Below, piece after piece: positions 63,564 to 64,000 of a DNA stretch of 64,000 nt. Below the pieces are notes generated by a model. The model saw only the letters and a list, made by a program, of their open reading frames with translations. It made no database searches and had not been told where the DNA came from. The DNA is taken from NCBI GenBank assembly GCA_025916675.1, contig CP098402.1:2413205-2477204 (forward strand). The letters run 5' to 3'. How positions within the stretch are numbered: position 1 is the first letter of the stretch; every line of letters starts with the position of its first letter. Source of the DNA: Phycisphaera sp. (lineage in GTDB: Bacteria; Planctomycetota; Phycisphaerae; Phycisphaerales; UBA1924). The position numbers and the translations under genes were made by a program.

Positions 63564-64000
63564 GTGACGTTCTCCGCCTCCTTCGCCCAACGCTCCACCC
63601 CCGGCATCGCGTCTGCGGTTGCGGTGTTTGAGGTCGTTGGCGATATCGAGTCCGCCAGCAAGGCCATCGGCTTCACCGCCCCAACGACCGGCCGCGCCGC
63701 TCTTCGCACCGTGCCCAACGTCGACACGCTGCTGGCCATCCGCCCCAGCGAGACTGTGCTGCTGCTGACGCCCCACGGCGGTGTGCAGGTGTGCCGGGCG
63801 TTGTCGAAGGCAATGCTCGACGCGGGACTCTCGCGCACCGACGAAGACCCCGCCTGGCCCGAGGCCTCCAGCGACATCGAGGCGCGGATGCTCACGGCGC
63901 TTGCGACCGTGCGCGGCGAGCGGGCCGTCGCCCACCTGCTCGCCCAGCCCGCGCGATGGGCGTCGAAGCTCGACGAAGTCCCCGCCGACGTCGCGCGTGA
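63564..64000 (+). CDS. Protein resembling the MnmE (TrmE) N-terminal domain, cut by the window end
   Basis: Starting at GTG, 145 codons stay open to the right edge. The protein begins with a Ser/Thr-rich stretch and TPGIASAVAVFEVVGD, then LLAIRPSETVLLLTPHGGVQVCRALSKAMLDAG and DIEARMLTALATVRGERAVAHL. The HGG segment followed by an amphipathic helix and a D-x-E-A-R element recalls the folate-binding TrmE N-domain and the start of its helical domain. The match is loose and the GTPase part would lie outside the window. Confidence 0.4.
   Translation, partial: MTFSASFAQRSTPGIASAVAVFEVVGDIESASKAIGFTAPTTGRAALRTVPNVDTLLAIRPSETVLLLTPHGGVQVCRALSKAMLDAGLSRTDEDPAWPEASSDIEARMLTALATVRGERAVAHLLAQPARWASKLDEVPADVAR

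Overview
The window is 64 kb of GC-rich bacterial chromosome with genes packed head to tail. It has many GTG and TTG starts and many stop/start overlaps of four bases. Several traits point to a Phycisphaerae-type planctomycete: an exosortase with a PEP-CTERM cargo protein, a secreted enzyme ending in a Cys/Gly-bounded double dockerin, H-X9-DG pseudopilins, many ECF sigma factors with unusual fusions, and zinc-ribbon membrane proteins of the CxxCGY..CPECG kind. A PagL-like lipid A deacylase and ExbB/ExbD proteins indicate a Gram-negative envelope. This placement is inference; there is no rRNA in the window. I see no insertion sequence, prophage, CRISPR array or replication origin.

Layout. 1-468: 5' end of a secreted LCAT-like hydrolase and tRNA-Phe. 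653-13168: an exopolysaccharide/exosortase locus (Alg14/Alg13-like glycosyltransferase pair, UDP-sugar dehydrogenase, GT4 glycosyltransferase, exosortase, EpsI-like protein, Wzc-like co-polymerase/kinase, 1402-residue TPR protein), then a PEP-CTERM protein and a strong terminator. 13286-16988: cinA, an HPt protein, a response-regulator diguanylate cyclase, a PagL-like protein and SlyX. 17054-25263: alaS, an AtpZ-like protein, a zinc-ribbon membrane protein, a minimal metalloprotease, sppA, an NTF2-like protein, a VOC protein and an AraC regulator. 25260-26647: frr and pyrH.

26915-37231 is a tightly coupled eight-gene operon: a membrane-anchored vWA protein, ExbB, two ExbD proteins and four large envelope proteins of unknown function. 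It is the best candidate for an undescribed system, a proton-driven envelope machine without any visible TonB, TolA or outer-membrane receptor. 37260-43548 holds a tRNA-binding protein, two ECF sigma operons (one with an anti-sigma protein fused to a pseudopilin-like domain), and rpmI-rplT. 43660-48734 holds a receiver protein, a PBP4-type carboxypeptidase, a UbiD-type decarboxylase and a methyltransferase, with elaborate terminator hairpins between convergent genes. 48722-51141 is a pseudopilin gene coupled to a sigma factor that carries its own membrane segment and sensor-like domain. 51284-55105 holds an ABC exporter pair and a dockerin-bearing secreted nuclease/phosphatase. 55106-59389 is an arginine succinyltransferase (AST) pathway operon without astB or astE. 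59462-64000 holds unknown membrane proteins, a ZIP transporter and the start of a protein resembling the MnmE N-terminal domain.

The main themes are envelope building (polysaccharide, exosortase anchoring, peptidoglycan and lipid A remodelling) and trans-envelope signalling (sigma factors with membrane sensors, receiver/HPt/GGDEF proteins).
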